DNA of 64,000 bases, from the NCBI RefSeq assembly GCF_026991495.1, contig NZ_JALXBJ010000012.1:1-64000 (forward strand). Reading direction: 5' to 3'. This stretch comes from Thermococcus sp. (GTDB lineage: Archaea > Methanobacteriota_B > Thermococci > Thermococcales > Thermococcaceae). Both the position numbers and the translations under genes were made by a program. The notes under the pieces were generated by a model that saw only the letters and a list, made by a program, of their open reading frames with translations, was not told where the DNA came from and did no database searches. Shown here piece by piece: positions 44,353 to 52,949 of this stretch. Numbering within the stretch: position 1 is the stretch's first letter; every line of letters starts with the position of its first letter.

Positions 44353-44712
44353 ATGGGGTACAACGTCGTTGTCATCCCGGAGAGCTTTCACAAGTTCGGT
44401 AAGCACGACATTGAGCACGTCTGCGTCCCTATCGTCATCGGGGGCGGCAGCTACGACACATCCATGGAGGTCGTGAACGGCATCGACCGCGTTCTGAAGG
44501 CCGAGTTCCAGGTTAAGTCCGTTGAGGAACCGGAGGGCGACGATTGCACCGCGCTCTACCGCAGGTACACCCTGAAGGGCGAAGGCGGGGATCTAATAGT
44601 CCACGTAAAGCTGATGGGAGAGAACTGTGGAAAAATCGCGGGCAACCGCTGCTCCGTCCTTGAGTTCGAGAGGGACATCTACTGCATCGTAAAGGAGTTA
44701 GCGAACTGCTAA
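44353..44712 (+). CDS. Cys-rich small hypothetical protein
   Basis: A 119-residue protein with Cys at HVCVP, DDCTAL, ENCGK, NRCSV, DIYCIV and a C-terminal ANC, and an IGGGSYDTS loop. No family recognised. ATG 44353 has GGTGATAGC before it and a TATA-like TTTTTAAGC near 44319. Placed between the PIN-ATPase and the converging AMP phosphorylase. Confidence 0.7.
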   Translation: MGYNVVVIPESFHKFGKHDIEHVCVPIVIGGGSYDTSMEVVNGIDRVLKAEFQVKSVEEPEGDDCTALYRRYTLKGEGGDLIVHVKLMGENCGKIAGNRCSVLEFERDIYCIVKELANC

Positions 44713-44735
44713 GGGTACGGTAAAAAAAGAGGGAA

Positions 44736-46247
44736 TCAGATATTTCCAATCCTCTGGAGAACCATCCCCTCTATCCTTATGGGCTCGGTTCTCCTGGCCT
44801 GCACTATGGCCTGGTCGAGCCTCGCCTCGCTCTCCGCGTGGATTGTAAAGAGGGGATCCCCTTCCTTGACCTTCTCGCCGACTTTGACGTACAGCTCGAT
44901 CCCGGCCCCCTTGTCCTCGGGTGCCCCCGCGGCCTTCGCTATGCCCGTTATTCCCCTGTTGTCTATCCCGGTTACGTAGCCGCTCGTGGAGGCAGTGAAG
45001 GTGTAGGTCTTGTCGCCAATCGGTATCTCCTCCGGCTTTACCTCCGGGTTGCCGCCCTGGGCCTCTATTATCTCCTTCATCTTCTCCCACGCCTTCCCGC
45101 TCTCAAGGATCTCCCTCGCCATCTTCTTTCCCATTCCAGTCGGGGCAACTCCGCCCATCTCAAGGAGGATCCCTGCCAGGCCCGTGGCCTTCTCTATGAG
45201 ACTCCCCGGCCCTTTGCCAGTCTGGAGGGCGGAAAGGGCTTCCCTGGCTTCAAGTGCAGGCCCAACGGTGTGTCCTATCGGCTGGCCACCGTAGGTTATC
45301 GCGACCTCAACGTACTGGCCGAGCCTCTTCCCGAGCTCTATGAAGTCCCTTGAGAGGGCCCTCGCCTGGTCAACGGTCTCGACCTTAACCCCTTTCCCTG
45401 TGGGGATGTCTATGAGGACGTACTGGCTGCCCATCGCGTACTTCTTTGACATTATGCTCGCGAGCATCAAACCGGTCGGGTCAACGCTCAGCGCACGCTC
45501 CGATTTTATCGTTATGTCGTCGGCGGGGGCGAGGTTCAAAGCCCCTCCCCAGACGAGGCAGGCTCCCACTTTCTCGACTATCCTCTTTATCTCGTCGAGC
45601 TCAAAGCTGACGTTGGCGAAGACCTCAACCACATCGGCGGTTCCAGCGGCGCTGGTTATCGCCCTCGAACTCGTCTTAGGTATCGTCAGGCCGGCGGCAG
45701 CCACTATGGGCACGACGAGGATGTTTGTCTTGTTGCCGGGGACGCCGCCTATGCTGTGGACGTCCATTATAGGCTTCCTGTCTATGTCGAGCATGTCGCC
45801 CGTCTCAGCCATCGCTATGGTTAAAGCCGCTATCTCGTCCATGTCCAGGCCGTTTATCTCAAGGGAGGTTACGAAAGAGCTTATTTCAATGTCCCTGAGC
45901 TTTCTGTCCACGATGTCCCTGACTATGGCCTCTATCTCAACCTTCCTGAGCTTCTCCCCGTGCATCTTCTTCTTTATGTACCTGACGCTCTCCGGCTGCC
46001 CCCCTGGAAGCACGAGGACTGACTCCCCCTCCGATAGGTTGTGGAGGTCGAGCATGTCCCTGCTTATCCCGACCTCTCCTGGCTTCACAAGGTTGCTCAC
46101 CACGAGGCTTCCGTAGGCTACTTTCTTCCCAGACTCTATCCTGACGAGGTCGTCTGGGTGCAGTTTCGCCTTCCTTGCCTCCTCCTCGTTTATAAAGACC
46201 GAATACCGACCGCTGTACACATCCAGTATCCTAACCTTCGCCTTCAT
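44736..46247 (-). CDS. deoA: AMP phosphorylase
   Basis: A 503-residue member of the thymidine-phosphorylase family, archaeal AMP phosphorylase branch. It has the long N-terminal domain absent from bacterial enzymes ([14 protein letters not shown].., LPGGQPESV) and the core motifs [44 protein letters not shown] and [11 protein letters not shown]. It converts AMP and phosphate to adenine and ribose 1,5-bisphosphate, feeding the archaeal pentose-bisphosphate route with form III Rubisco. ATG 46247 after GGGGGATGA is preferred over 46253. Confidence 0.93.
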   Translation of the reverse strand: MKAKVRILDVYSGRYSVFINEEEARKAKLHPDDLVRIESGKKVAYGSLVVSNLVKPGEVGISRDMLDLHNLSEGESVLVLPGGQPESVRYIKKKMHGEKLRKVEIEAIVRDIVDRKLRDIEISSFVTSLEINGLDMDEIAALTIAMAETGDMLDIDRKPIMDVHSIGGVPGNKTNILVVPIVAAAGLTIPKTSSRAITSAAGTADVVEVFANVSFELDEIKRIVEKVGACLVWGGALNLAPADDITIKSERALSVDPTGLMLASIMSKKYAMGSQYVLIDIPTGKGVKVETVDQARALSRDFIELGKRLGQYVEVAITYGGQPIGHTVGPALEAREALSALQTGKGPGSLIEKATGLAGILLEMGGVAPTGMGKKMAREILESGKAWEKMKEIIEAQGGNPEVKPEEIPIGDKTYTFTASTSGYVTGIDNRGITGIAKAAGAPEDKGAGIELYVKVGEKVKEGDPLFTIHAESEARLDQAIVQARRTEPIRIEGMVLQRIGNI

Positions 46248-46345
46248 TCTCATCCCCCCAAAGTGGGTATCAGGTAAATAGGTGAGGGGGTTTTATAACT
46301 TCTTCGCAAACGGACGGGCCAAGTATCAACCCAAGAAAAGAAGAG

Positions 46346-46585
46346 TCAGCATGCGAGGCCCTTCAGCGGATTTCTCGAACCGCCGCGGACCCGGCTCTGG
46401 CCAGTCAACGCGCGTACAACGTCCCCAGCCACCTCTCTGACCTCGGGGGGAAGGGGGGCAGAGCTTCCATGGGCGCTCCGCAGGACATCTTCAAGGGGGG
46501 CGCTGTGGAGCCTCCCGTCGAAGACGAGCACTTCACCACCTTCGACGATGACCACCCTATCCGGGTAGGCCAGCCTGAGCACCAT
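46346..46585 (-). CDS. Small hypothetical protein at the end of the MinD 2 unit
   Basis: A 79-residue frame (MVLRLAYPDRVVIVEGGEVLVFDGRLH...) with a beta-strand-rich first half and an Arg/Gly-rich end. GGGTGGGC precedes ATG 46585. It lies 52 bp behind the small membrane protein on the same strand. No family recognised. Confidence 0.55.
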   Translation of the reverse strand: MVLRLAYPDRVVIVEGGEVLVFDGRLHSAPLEDVLRSAHGSSAPLPPEVREVAGDVVRALTGQSRVRGGSRNPLKGLAC

Positions 46586-46637
46586 GGCGCCCACCCAGAT
46601 TAAAGAACAAAATGTAACTTAAAAATTTAACGCGGGA

Positions 46638-46886
46638 TCAGAGGTTCTTGACCTCCTCGTCGATGCTGCTTTCGAGCTCCTTCTCCCACTCGTCCACGTC
46701 GAAGTCCACGAGCTCCTCCTCAAGCTCCTCCTTGAGGTTGGTGACGCGCCGCTTTAAGGCGGATTTGGTCTCCTCGTCGTAGACAACGTAGTAGGGGTTC
46801 TTCTTTGCCGAGATGTAGAGCATCAGGAATATTATGTTGGTGAACAGCAGGACGATGAGGATCGCTGCCCACACAATAGCCTGCAT
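46638..46886 (-). CDS. Small single-span membrane protein next to MinD 2
   Basis: An 82-residue protein with one membrane helix (AIVWAAILIVLLFTNIIFLMLYI) and a strongly acidic helical tail (LKEELEEELVDFDVDEWEKELE). ATG 46886 with GGTGAT 4 nt upstream is chosen; the track's longer start overlaps MinD 2. Five bp separate it from minD 2, so it may be a membrane partner for that ATPase. Confidence 0.75.
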   Translation of the reverse strand: MQAIVWAAILIVLLFTNIIFLMLYISAKKNPYYVVYDEETKSALKRRVTNLKEELEEELVDFDVDEWEKELESSIDEEVKNL

Positions 46887-46891
46887 CCCCA

Positions 46892-47671
46892 TCACCTCTT
46901 TCCTCCGAATATAGCTTTGAAAACCCTCTTTATCGGGCTTTCCGGCTGAGGAGGCTCCCATTTGATACCTGCCAGCTTGGCCGCGAGCTGTTTGATGGCG
47001 ATGGCGGCGGGACTTGTCGGGTTCTTGATGACGAGGGGGACGCCGTAGGCCGAGGCGCGCTTAACCTCCGGGTCCTCCGGGATCACCGCGAGCACCGGCA
47101 CCTCGAGGATGGCCTCGATCTCCTCCTGGGTGAGCTCGGTCTTCTCGTTGGTGACCCTGTTGAGTATGGCACCGAGGGGCAGGGTTCCGAGCTTCTCGGC
47201 TATGAGCTTCGTCTTCAGGGAGTCCGTGATAGCGGATATCTCGGGGTTTGTGACTATTATGAGCTCCTTCCCTATGAGAAGCGCCGTGACCGACGTCATC
47301 TCAAGGCCCGCCGGCGCGTCTATGAGGATGAAGTCCGCCATCTGACTTATGTCCCTTATAACCTCCCTGAGCCTCTCTGGCTTGGCCTTCTTTATCTTCT
47401 CAAGGCTCAGACCGCCGGGTATGACCTTAACCCCGGCCGGTCCCTCGTAGATGGCGTCCTTGAGATCCGCTTCCCTTGCTAAGACGTCGTGGAGCGTTAT
47501 CGGTATGTCCTCCATCCCGAGGACGAGGCTCAGGTTGGCCATCGTAATATCCGCATCGATTAGAATCACTTCCTTGCCGAACTGAGCCAGAGCAACTCCG
47601 AGGTTCGCTACCGTCGTGGTTTTACCCGTACCCCCTTTTCCAGAGGCAAAAACTATCGAACGGCCCTCCAA
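46892..47671 (-). CDS. minD: MinD-like ATPase 2
   Basis: A 259-residue MinD: ASGKGGTGKTTTVANLG, IDADITMANLSLVLG, DFILIDAPAGLEMTSVTAL, TNPEISAITDSLK. Its end PIKRVFKAIFGGKR can form an amphipathic helix like the MinD membrane-targeting sequence. It heads a probable three-gene unit with two small proteins. MinD 1 at 39.9 kb is a paralogue. Confidence 0.92.
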   Translation of the reverse strand: MEGRSIVFASGKGGTGKTTTVANLGVALAQFGKEVILIDADITMANLSLVLGMEDIPITLHDVLAREADLKDAIYEGPAGVKVIPGGLSLEKIKKAKPERLREVIRDISQMADFILIDAPAGLEMTSVTALLIGKELIIVTNPEISAITDSLKTKLIAEKLGTLPLGAILNRVTNEKTELTQEEIEAILEVPVLAVIPEDPEVKRASAYGVPLVIKNPTSPAAIAIKQLAAKLAGIKWEPPQPESPIKRVFKAIFGGKR

Positions 47672-47831
47672 GAGCTACACCTCCCGTATTGATTGTGATT
47701 CCAGGTAATAGCCGATACTGTGCACCATAGCAGTCATAAGTTACAATGGCTTTTATCTTTTGTGGTCTGGAAAGATTGAAAAACCGGCAAAGGTTTTAAA
47801 GCGAAGGTTTGAGCTATCTTGGGTGGAAAGG

Positions 47832-48185
47832 GTGAGAGAGGACAACAAGTTCGCACTCTTGGTTTACCTCTGGGGAACGATTTCAGGGGTGGTAAGCGGC
47901 TGGCTCGCGCTTTACTCAAAGCCCGCATGGATAGTGGGGGCCCTCATGTACTTCCTGACGGACGCCTTCGTGCTGCGCCTGATGGGTGGGAAGCTGCCCG
48001 AGGACCTCAGGGAAGTCGAAAAAGCAAAGCTCCGGGGGGCGGTTCTGAAGAAGGCTTTCTGGGGCTGGCTCCTGTTCTGGCTCTACTTCACCATGCTCGT
48101 TTACACCGTCGGGATACACTTCAGTCCGGTGCCCTACAGCAACCAGAGCCTCTTAGCCCAGTCCCTGAACACAACGGGAGGGTGA
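47832..48185 (+). CDS. Small three-span membrane protein
   Basis: A 117-residue protein with about three hydrophobic segments (FALLVYLWGTISGVVSGWLAL, WIVGALMYFLTDAFVL, FWGWLLFWLYFTMLVYTVG). This layout resembles EMC6-like archaeal proteins, but I am not sure. GTG 47832 is preferred because GGGTGG lies 5 nt upstream and a TATA-like GGTTTTAAAG sits about 25 nt before that. It precedes rpiA by 4 bp and is likely cotranscribed. Confidence 0.72.
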   Translation: MREDNKFALLVYLWGTISGVVSGWLALYSKPAWIVGALMYFLTDAFVLRLMGGKLPEDLREVEKAKLRGAVLKKAFWGWLLFWLYFTMLVYTVGIHFSPVPYSNQSLLAQSLNTTGG

Positions 48186-48189
48186 TCGC

Positions 48190-48876
48190 ATGGACGTCGA
48201 GGCAATGAAGCGGGCGGCCGCGGAGGAGGCCCTAAAGTTCGTGGAGGACGAAATGGTAGTGGGCCTTGGGACGGGGTCGACCGCCTCCTACTTCATCGAG
48301 CTCCTCGGGAAGAGGGTTCGGGAGGAGGGCCTGGAGGTCTACGGCATACCCACTTCCTACCAGTCCAGACTGCTCGCCATAGAGAACGGCATACCCCTCC
48401 TCAGCCTCGATCAGGCGGACGCCATAGACATAGCTGTGGACGGAGCAGACGAAGTCGATCCGGAGCTGAACCTGATAAAGGGCCGCGGCGCCGCCCTGAC
48501 GATGGAGAAGATAATAGAGTACAGGGCTGGCACGTTCATAGTCCTCGTGGACGAGGGGAAGCTCGTTTCGAGGCTCGGTGAAAGGGCGGCCGTCCCAATA
48601 GAAGTCATCCCAGCGGCATGGAGGGCAATTGCTGAGGAAATCGAGATCTTTAACGCCACTGCAGAGCTCAGAATGGCCAAAAATAAGGACGGGCCCGTGG
48701 TCACCGAAAACGGAAACTTCATCCTCGATGCGAGGTTCGCCAAGATAGAGGATCCCCTCGACATGGAGGTAGAGCTGAACACCATCCCGGGGGTGGTTGA
48801 GAACGGGATCTTCGCGGATATAGCTGACGTCGTGATAGTTGGAGGAAAAGAGGGCGTTAAGAGGCTCGAACGTTAA
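48190..48876 (+). CDS. rpiA: Ribose-5-phosphate isomerase A
   Basis: A 228-residue RpiA interconverting ribose-5-phosphate and ribulose-5-phosphate. Motifs: VVGLGTGSTASYFIELLG, IPTSYQSRLLA, DIAVDGADEVDPELNLIKGRGAAL (catalytic Asp-Glu) and DEGKLVSRLG. ATG 48190 has GGGTGATC upstream. In Thermococcales, which lack the oxidative pentose pathway, it works with the reversed ribulose-monophosphate route. Confidence 0.96.
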   Translation: MDVEAMKRAAAEEALKFVEDEMVVGLGTGSTASYFIELLGKRVREEGLEVYGIPTSYQSRLLAIENGIPLLSLDQADAIDIAVDGADEVDPELNLIKGRGAALTMEKIIEYRAGTFIVLVDEGKLVSRLGERAAVPIEVIPAAWRAIAEEIEIFNATAELRMAKNKDGPVVTENGNFILDARFAKIEDPLDMEVELNTIPGVVENGIFADIADVVIVGGKEGVKRLER

Positions 48877-48910
48877 ATTTATAAGTGGCACCTCCCTCTC
48901 TCATCTGGAC

Positions 48911-48998
48911 GCGGGGGTTGCCGAGCCTGGTCAAAGGCGCGGGATTCAGGGTCCCGTCCCGCAGGGGTTCCGGGGTTCAAATCCCCGCCCCCGCACCA
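48911..48998 (+). tRNA. tRNA-Leu (CAG)
   Basis: The acceptor stem GCGGGGG / CCCCCGC, D arm GCC..GGC, anticodon stem CGGGA / TCCCG with loop TTCAGGG (anticodon CAG), a long variable arm and T arm GGGG TTCAAAT CCCC are all present, and CCA is encoded. No intron is seen. A TATA-like TTTATAAG lies about 30 nt before the mature 5' end. Confidence 0.96.
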
Positions 48999-49031
48999 CC
49001 GATTCTGAATGAAGATTGCTTAAAGAGGGCG

Positions 49032-49598
49032 TCAGTGGGCGCTCTTAGCCACTTTGAGGAGCATGGAGTAGTGCCAGAGGGCTATCGTCACCGCCCCGAT
49101 GAGCTCGGCAGCGGCGACGCCCCTGAAGTGGGCCTTCGCCCAAGTTGCCAAAGCCCATCCGGTAAGGAACAGGGCGACGCTGAACCATCCAAAGGACCGG
49201 TCTCCTGAGCTTAGAGCCCCAATACCGGCTATAAGGAACCCAAGGCCCGCCGTTATGAAGAAGGCCCAGCTGACGTAGTAGTGCGGTGATGTTCCCTCCG
49301 GGAAGAGGCCTATCGCCGCCAAGAAAGCCAGGCCAGTGATAAAGATCCAGACCCCCGCGCGCTCGACCCCGTTTCTGCTCCTCTCAAGGAGGCCGGTTGC
49401 GTAGTAGATCCCGAGGACGGCGGTCGCTATGAGCGAGCCGTTTAAGACCCAGTTGTGGGGCAGTCCGAGCTTTCCGAGGTCGCTTATCGCGTTGTCAGTG
49501 AGCCTCCACCAGGAGCGGTTTACGTAGACCGCAACCCCTATGCCGCAGAAGGCCACGATTGGAGCCAAAAGCCCCGCGTAGAGCTGGGACCTCCTCAT
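49032..49598 (-). CDS. DUF998-type membrane protein
   Basis: A 188-residue polytopic protein with about six hydrophobic segments and the motif NAISDLG early in the chain plus IGLFPEGTSPHYYVSWAFF, which match DUF998 proteins of unknown function. ATG 49598 follows GGTGGTGCC. It is transcribed toward the tRNA and sits 30 bp from the dph6-like gene upstream. Confidence 0.78.
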   Translation of the reverse strand: MRRSQLYAGLLAPIVAFCGIGVAVYVNRSWWRLTDNAISDLGKLGLPHNWVLNGSLIATAVLGIYYATGLLERSRNGVERAGVWIFITGLAFLAAIGLFPEGTSPHYYVSWAFFITAGLGFLIAGIGALSSGDRSFGWFSVALFLTGWALATWAKAHFRGVAAAELIGAVTIALWHYSMLLKVAKSAH

Positions 49599-49628
49599 GG
49601 CACCACCGAAGTGCATCGTCGCAACATC

Positions 49629-50315
49629 CTATAACGCTTTGCCCTTCGGCTCAAGGTGTGCCATCTTAACCTCTAAAACGCCCGAGTAGCTGCACCCGTC
49701 CCACTTCTTCTCCACTTCGTCGAAGACTATTCGGGCTTTGAAAAATGGCGCGTCTCTCACGAAGGTCTCGAATTCCCCCCCCTCGCCGGCGACGTGAATC
49801 TTGTACTTCTCGTGGAGCTTTATCAGCTCATCCAAGGCCTTCTCGTCTATCCTCCTGCCGAGCCAGCTCTGATCAAGGCCGTAGGCGGCGGTGCCAACTA
49901 TCACAACGTCGAAGATCCCGATGATCTCCCTCATGTAGTCAACCGGGTCGCGGTGCCAAGCAGGGGCGAGGCTCCTCAATCCGAGCTCTTTAGCCACTCT
50001 GTCCACGCGCCTCTTCTGGTACTCGCTCGCTAAAGCACCGGCCACTATCCCCTCAACCTTCAGCCCCTCAAGGACTGCCTTCATGTCCTCTACCTCTTTC
50101 TCCTTTTCACCGCTCGTGAAACCCTTGACGAGGGGGATTCCTATTGCCTTGGCCTGCAACTCGGTGAGGTGTATGTTCGGCACGTGGTACATGTAGCTCT
50201 CCTCGCTCTCGCTAACCATTGAGACGAGGTATTTGACCTCAAACCCCTGCTTCAGCGCCCAGTAGAGGGCGTAGTTCGAGTCCTTCCCGCCGGAGTACAG
50301 GACGGCAACGCGCAT
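49629..50315 (-). CDS. Diphthine-ammonia ligase-like ATP pyrophosphatase
   Basis: A 228-residue adenine nucleotide alpha-hydrolase: [17 protein letters not shown] (PP-loop), [30 protein letters not shown] and [13 protein letters not shown]. This is the Dph6 family, which amidates diphthine on elongation factor 2 with ATP and ammonia. ATG 50315 with GGTGGAG is preferred to the track's upstream start. It is divergent from the DIP synthesis genes. Confidence 0.85.
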   Translation of the reverse strand: MRVAVLYSGGKDSNYALYWALKQGFEVKYLVSMVSESEESYMYHVPNIHLTELQAKAIGIPLVKGFTSGEKEKEVEDMKAVLEGLKVEGIVAGALASEYQKRRVDRVAKELGLRSLAPAWHRDPVDYMREIIGIFDVVIVGTAAYGLDQSWLGRRIDEKALDELIKLHEKYKIHVAGEGGEFETFVRDAPFFKARIVFDEVEKKWDGCSYSGVLEVKMAHLEPKGKAL

Positions 50316-50413
50316 CTCCACCACCGAAAGCTTTAAATTACTTAAGGTTAATTTAATTTTGGACTTCTCCCCGGAGTTCCAAAGCCACAAAGGGCCTTAA
50401 AAAGGTGATGCCA

Positions 50414-51712
50414 ATGGTTCCCAAAACGGCAGTAGTCCTTGCAGCGGGCCTCGGGACGAGGCTCGGCGGAAAGCCCAAGGGACTCCTCAGAATAGCCGGG
50501 AGAGAGATTCTTTACAGGACGATAACGCTTCTCCAGCGGAACGGTGTAAAGAAGTTCGTGGTAGTAACCAACGAGCGCTACGCTCCGCTATACCGCGGGT
50601 TTCTGGAAAAACACGGCTTCGATGCGGAGCTCGTAATTAACCCTGAACCTGAGAAGGGGAACGGGCACTCCCTCCACCTCGCTGGAGAAAAAGTTTCTGG
50701 AAGGTTCGTTCTGGTTATGAGCGACCACGTTTACAGCGAGGCCTTCGTTGAGAGGGCAGTAAAGGGAAAAGGCCTCATCGCGGACAGAAAGCCGGGATGG
50801 GTTGACATCGATGAAGCCACGAAGGTGAAAGTGAAAAACGGCCGTGTTGAACATATTGGGAAAAACCTCAAGGAATGGGACGCAGTGGATACCGGCTTCT
50901 TCGTCCTCGATGATGGGATATTCGCCGTTACCTCCGCCCTTGAGGAGGAGAGGGACGGCGACTACGCGCTAAGCGAGGTTGTTGAGAGGGCAAAGCTTCC
51001 AGTAACCTTCGTGGACGGCCTTGCATGGACGGACGTTGATACGCTGGAAGACGTCAAGAGGGCCGGGAAGATGCTCGTCAAAACCGCGGTAAAGGGAACC
51101 GGTGATGGTTTCGTGAGCAGGCACCTGAACAGAAAAATCTCAACCGAGATAAGCTCCCTCCTCGTTGAGAGGGTAAGTCCAAACGCGATGACGGCTTTCA
51201 CGTTCCTCCTCGGTCTTCTCTCGGCAATCTTAACCCTCGTTAGCCCTCTCCTCGCCGGAATACTCTATCAGGTGAGCTCAATCCTCGACGGCGTTGACGG
51301 CGAACTAGCGAGGGCCCAGATGAGGGCGAGCAAACTCGGCGGTTACGTGGATTCCCTCCTCGACCGCTACGTTGACGGGAGCTTTCTGGCTTTTTTAGCG
51401 TATTCGACGCTGAGGGAACCGCTCTGGTATGCCGTTGCCCTTTTGGCGCTACTCGGCTCGGTGATGGTAAGCTACTCCACGGAAAGGTTTAAGGGAGCCT
51501 TCTGCAGAGACGCCTACTCTGAAATCCCAGCGCTGAGAAAACTGCCGGGAAAGAGGGACGAGCGGGTCTTCATTACTATGCTCTTCCTCCTGTATCCGGT
51601 TCAGACCTCCATAAAGGCCCTGTTCCTGTTGCTCGCACTTATAACGAACCTTCGAGTTGCCATCACTGCATATTTCATTTCTAAGAAAGTTTCTCAATCG
51701 AAAACTATTTAA
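50414..51712 (+). CDS. Bifunctional inositol-1-P cytidylyltransferase / DIPP synthase
   Basis: A 432-residue fusion. The N-terminal half is a sugar-nucleotidyltransferase-like domain (VLAAGLGTRLGGKPKGLLRIAG, MSDHV) making CDP-inositol from CTP and inositol-1-phosphate. The C-terminal half is a membrane CDP-alcohol phosphotransferase with DGVDGELARAQMRASKLGG..DSLLDRYVD, which joins CDP-inositol to a second inositol-1-phosphate, giving phosphorylated di-myo-inositol phosphate. DIP is a thermoprotective solute of hyperthermophiles. ATG 50414 with GGTGATG is chosen. Confidence 0.93.
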   Translation: MVPKTAVVLAAGLGTRLGGKPKGLLRIAGREILYRTITLLQRNGVKKFVVVTNERYAPLYRGFLEKHGFDAELVINPEPEKGNGHSLHLAGEKVSGRFVLVMSDHVYSEAFVERAVKGKGLIADRKPGWVDIDEATKVKVKNGRVEHIGKNLKEWDAVDTGFFVLDDGIFAVTSALEEERDGDYALSEVVERAKLPVTFVDGLAWTDVDTLEDVKRAGKMLVKTAVKGTGDGFVSRHLNRKISTEISSLLVERVSPNAMTAFTFLLGLLSAILTLVSPLLAGILYQVSSILDGVDGELARAQMRASKLGGYVDSLLDRYVDGSFLAFLAYSTLREPLWYAVALLALLGSVMVSYSTERFKGAFCRDAYSEIPALRKLPGKRDERVFITMLFLLYPVQTSIKALFLLLALITNLRVAITAYFISKKVSQSKTI

Positions 51713-51752
51713 CTGCTGTAAAATATATCACACCAGAAAAGGAGGTGGTAAA

Positions 51753-52901
51753 ATGGTAAGGGTTGTCGTACTCGGACAGGGCTACGTTGCCAGCATCTTT
51801 GCGAGTGGATTGGAGAAGATAAAGGCAGGAAAGCTCGAGCCCTACGGCGTTCCACTGACGGACGAGCTCCCGATAAAGATAAAGGACGTAGAGATAGTTG
51901 GCTCATACGACGTGGACTCCAGCAAGGTCGGAAGGGATCTCTACGAGGTCGTCAGACTCTACGACGGGAACGCCCCGGAGAGCCTCAGAGGGATAACCAT
52001 AAGGAAGGGCGTCCACCTCGGGAGCCTCAGGAACCTCCCGATTCAAGCGACTGGCCTCGACGACGAGATGACTCTCAGCGAGGCGGTTGAAAGGCTCGTG
52101 AGCGAGTGGAAGGAGCTCAAGCCCGATGTCTTTGTCAACGTCTGTACCACAGAAGCTTTCGTGCCCTTTGAGAGTAGAGAGGAGCTTGAAAAGGCCATCG
52201 TCGAGAACAGGAAGGAGAGGCTGACCGCTACCCAGCTCTACGTCTACGCGGCAGCAAAGTACGCCAGGGAAGTTGGTGGAGCCGCCTTCGTAAACGCCAT
52301 CCCCACTTTGATAGCCAACGACCCGGTCTACGTCGAGCTCGCGAAGGAGAGCAACCTCGTCGTCTTCGGCGACGACGGCGCCACCGGCGCGACACCGCTC
52401 ACCGCTGACATACTCAGCCACCTCGCCCAGAGGAACCGCTATGTCCTCGACGTGGCTCAGTTCAACATAGGCGGCAACCAGGATTTCTTGGCTTTGACAG
52501 ACAAGGAGCGCAACAAGAGCAAGGAGTTCACAAAGAGCTCAATCGTTGAGGACCTGCTCGGCTACAACGCGCCGCACTACATCAAGCCGACCGGCTTTCT
52601 CGAACCCCTCGACGACAAGAAGTTCATAGCGATGCACATCGAGTACATAAGCTTCAACGGCGCCCACGATGAGATAGTCGTTACAGGGAGGATAAACGAC
52701 AGCCCGGCTTTGGCCGGACTCCTCGTTGACCTCGTCAGGCTCGGGAAGATGGCCGTCGAGAGGGGGGAGTTCGGAACTGTTTACGACGTCAACGCCTTCT
52801 ATATGAAGAACCCCGGACCTAGGGAAGCGAAGAACATACCGCGCATAATAGCCCACGAGAAGGTCAGAATGTGGGCCGGCCTCAAGCCGAGGTGGCTCTG
52901 A
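51753..52901 (+). CDS. myo-inositol-1-phosphate synthase
   Basis: A 382-residue MIPS converting glucose-6-phosphate to L-myo-inositol-1-phosphate with NAD. The N-terminal VVVLGQGYVASIFASGLE is the nucleotide-binding loop; FGDDGATGATPLTADIL, FNIGGNQDFLAL and SKEFTKSSIVEDLL are family motifs. A strong GGAGGTGG precedes ATG 51753. A TATA-like AAAATATATC in the 40-bp gap may give it its own promoter besides readthrough from the DIPP synthase gene. Confidence 0.94.
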   Translation: MVRVVVLGQGYVASIFASGLEKIKAGKLEPYGVPLTDELPIKIKDVEIVGSYDVDSSKVGRDLYEVVRLYDGNAPESLRGITIRKGVHLGSLRNLPIQATGLDDEMTLSEAVERLVSEWKELKPDVFVNVCTTEAFVPFESREELEKAIVENRKERLTATQLYVYAAAKYAREVGGAAFVNAIPTLIANDPVYVELAKESNLVVFGDDGATGATPLTADILSHLAQRNRYVLDVAQFNIGGNQDFLALTDKERNKSKEFTKSSIVEDLLGYNAPHYIKPTGFLEPLDDKKFIAMHIEYISFNGAHDEIVVTGRINDSPALAGLLVDLVRLGKMAVERGEFGTVYDVNAFYMKNPGPREAKNIPRIIAHEKVRMWAGLKPRWL

Positions 52902-52949
52902 TTTCCTTTAGTCTCTTGTTTTCCTCTTGGAAAAATATGAAGAGAAGCC

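Noticed and set aside
46887-46961. Upstream start (46961) for the small membrane protein beside MinD 2
   Set aside because: It would overlap minD by 70 nt and lacks a ribosome binding site; ATG 46886 has a good GGTGAT.
48911-48998. tRNA-Leu as integration site of an element
   Set aside because: No integrase, repeated tRNA end or accessory genes are seen on either side; rpiA and a DUF998 gene flank it.
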